A DNA stretch of 64,000 nt, from positions 620,001 through 684,000 of the forward strand of contig CAVXGU010000003.1 of NCBI GenBank assembly GCA_963761615.1, written 5' to 3'. Source of the stretch: CAVXGU01 sp963761615 (GTDB taxonomy: Bacteria > Acidobacteriota > Vicinamibacteria > Vicinamibacterales > CAVVIG01). The translations under genes were made by a program, and so were the position numbers. Below are positions 63,517-64,000 of the stretch, piece by piece. How positions within the stretch are numbered: position 1 is the stretch's first letter; every line of letters starts with the position of its first letter. The notes under the pieces were generated by a model that saw nothing but the letters and a program-made list of their open reading frames with translations, was not told the origin of the DNA and made no database searches.

Positions 63517-64000
63517 ATGCGTACCGTCGGAGCGATTGCGTCAACGTTGATGGTTCTCGTCTTCGGCGCAGTGGCGTTGATCGCAGTCACGCCGCAGGAC
63601 ACCGGACCGGACTGGCACATCTCGGCTACGCTCCTCGAAAGCTGCAGTTGCTCGATTTCATGCCCGTGCAACTTCGGCGGAAAGCCGAGCAGCAACCCCT
63701 GTCAGGGCAACCGGATGATCGTGATCAAGAAGGGGCACGTCGGCGACGTGGACCTTGCAGGCGCGTCGTTCCTGATTGCGTGGGACCTGAGCTCCTGGTC
63801 GAAGATCTATGTGAGCGACACGGTCGACGACCGCCAATTGAAGGCCCTGGAAACGACCGTGCTGCCGGCCGCCTGGGGTCAGTTCCGCCGCGGGGGCGTG
63901 CCGGTGACGAGGGCGCCACTGACCCTGCAGGTCACGGAGGAGCGCGTGCGGTTCTCGTCGCCCGAGTCCTCGGTCGACATGGAGGTGATGAAGGGGACGG
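63517..64000 (+). CDS. DUF1326 domain protein with signal peptide (runs off the window)
   Basis: 161 codons are visible with no stop. A signal peptide (about 1-25) precedes WHISATLLESCSCSISCPCNFGG, the cysteine-rich start of DUF1326, then IKKGHVGDVDLAGASFLIAW. The C-x-C-x3-C-x-C cluster suggests metal or thiol chemistry; DUF1326 proteins have no settled function. AAAGGA lies eight bases before the ATG. The 111-base space after tRNA-Asn contains no clear terminator. Confidence 0.8.
   Translation, partial: MRTVGAIASTLMVLVFGAVALIAVTPQDTGPDWHISATLLESCSCSISCPCNFGGKPSSNPCQGNRMIVIKKGHVGDVDLAGASFLIAWDLSSWSKIYVSDTVDDRQLKALETTVLPAAWGQFRRGGVPVTRAPLTLQVTEERVRFSSPESSVDMEVMKGT

Overview
The window is a 64 kb piece of a high-GC bacterial chromosome with dense, mostly housekeeping content. 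It most likely comes from the Acidobacteriota (Vicinamibacteria-like). Pointers are a secreted VWA protein of the VWFA-related acidobacterial type, a TonB receptor with an N-terminal carboxypeptidase-regulatory-like domain, a futalosine-type menaquinone pathway, and a cysM-JAMM-CysO/MoeZ block joined to an ISC iron-sulfur operon. There are no insertion sequences, prophage genes or CRISPR arrays. The lineage is inferred from gene content, not from a marker tree.

Layout. 1-0.9 kb: start of a lipoprotein gene, tRNA-Glu(CTC) with a strong terminator, and a frameshifted membrane protein. 1-5 kb: cytochrome c oxidase operon (subunits I, III, IV, two small membrane proteins, II). 5-9.5 kb: proline racemase, a frataxin homologue, the VWA protein, an FTR1 iron permease behind a Fur-like palindrome, and a membrane acyltransferase. 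9.7-14.4 kb: an orphan DGQHR/DndB-like protein, the dTDP-sugar genes rfbB-rfbA-rfbC, and 5-oxoprolinase subunit A. 14.4-23.2 kb: a nearly complete arginine pathway as two divergent operons (argF-J-A-D-B-C leftward, argR-G-H rightward) around an ARG-box-like site. 23.3-31.3 kb: a zinc-ribbon/RG-rich protein, fabI, a flavin reductase, an HD-GYP/GAF/GGDEF protein, a sigma-54 activator, and a deoxyhypusine-synthase homologue paired with a PIN-like protein. 31.4-37.8 kb: divergent queC/queD, a phosphoglycolate-phosphatase-like gene, two unknowns, a CoA-transferase, a SUMF1-domain protein, a DNA glycosylase and an ICMT-like methyltransferase. 37.8-46.5 kb: cysM, a JAMM peptidase, a CysO-like carrier fused to MoeZ, an Rrf2 regulator, then iscS-iscU-iscA-hscB-hscA-fdx-iscX. 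46.5-55 kb: a CBS protein, mqnD, and a leftward B12 operon (btuB-btuD-btuC-btuF-DUF71-second binding protein) behind a cobalamin riboswitch. 55-64 kb: yjbQ, mqnE, nadA, sodA, SRP RNA, dnaX, ebfC, recR, tRNA-Asn and the start of a DUF1326 protein.

How it fits together. The 38-46 kb block is a sulfur-mobilisation unit. CysM can make cysteine on a protein-bound thiocarboxylate carrier, JAMM can release it, MoeZ recharges the carrier, and the ISC genes move sulfur into clusters. The cysM and Rrf2 promoters carry the same 21-bp operator, which points to one Fe-S- or cysteine-sensing circuit. The carrier being fused in frame to its own activating enzyme, next to a JAMM peptidase, is the most interesting protein-level feature.

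Two structural themes run through the window. First, several intergenic spaces hold short-period degenerate repeats (7-9 bp units), often as two inverted arms. Each locus has its own unit sequence, and several arrays contain or abut the start codon of the next gene. Second, at least seven genes (a membrane protein, coxA, argG, cysM, iscS, a B12-binding protein, btuB) are broken once each, and every break is one extra base. This suggests insertion-type sequence errors more than real decay, so these genes are annotated as single frameshifted CDSs.
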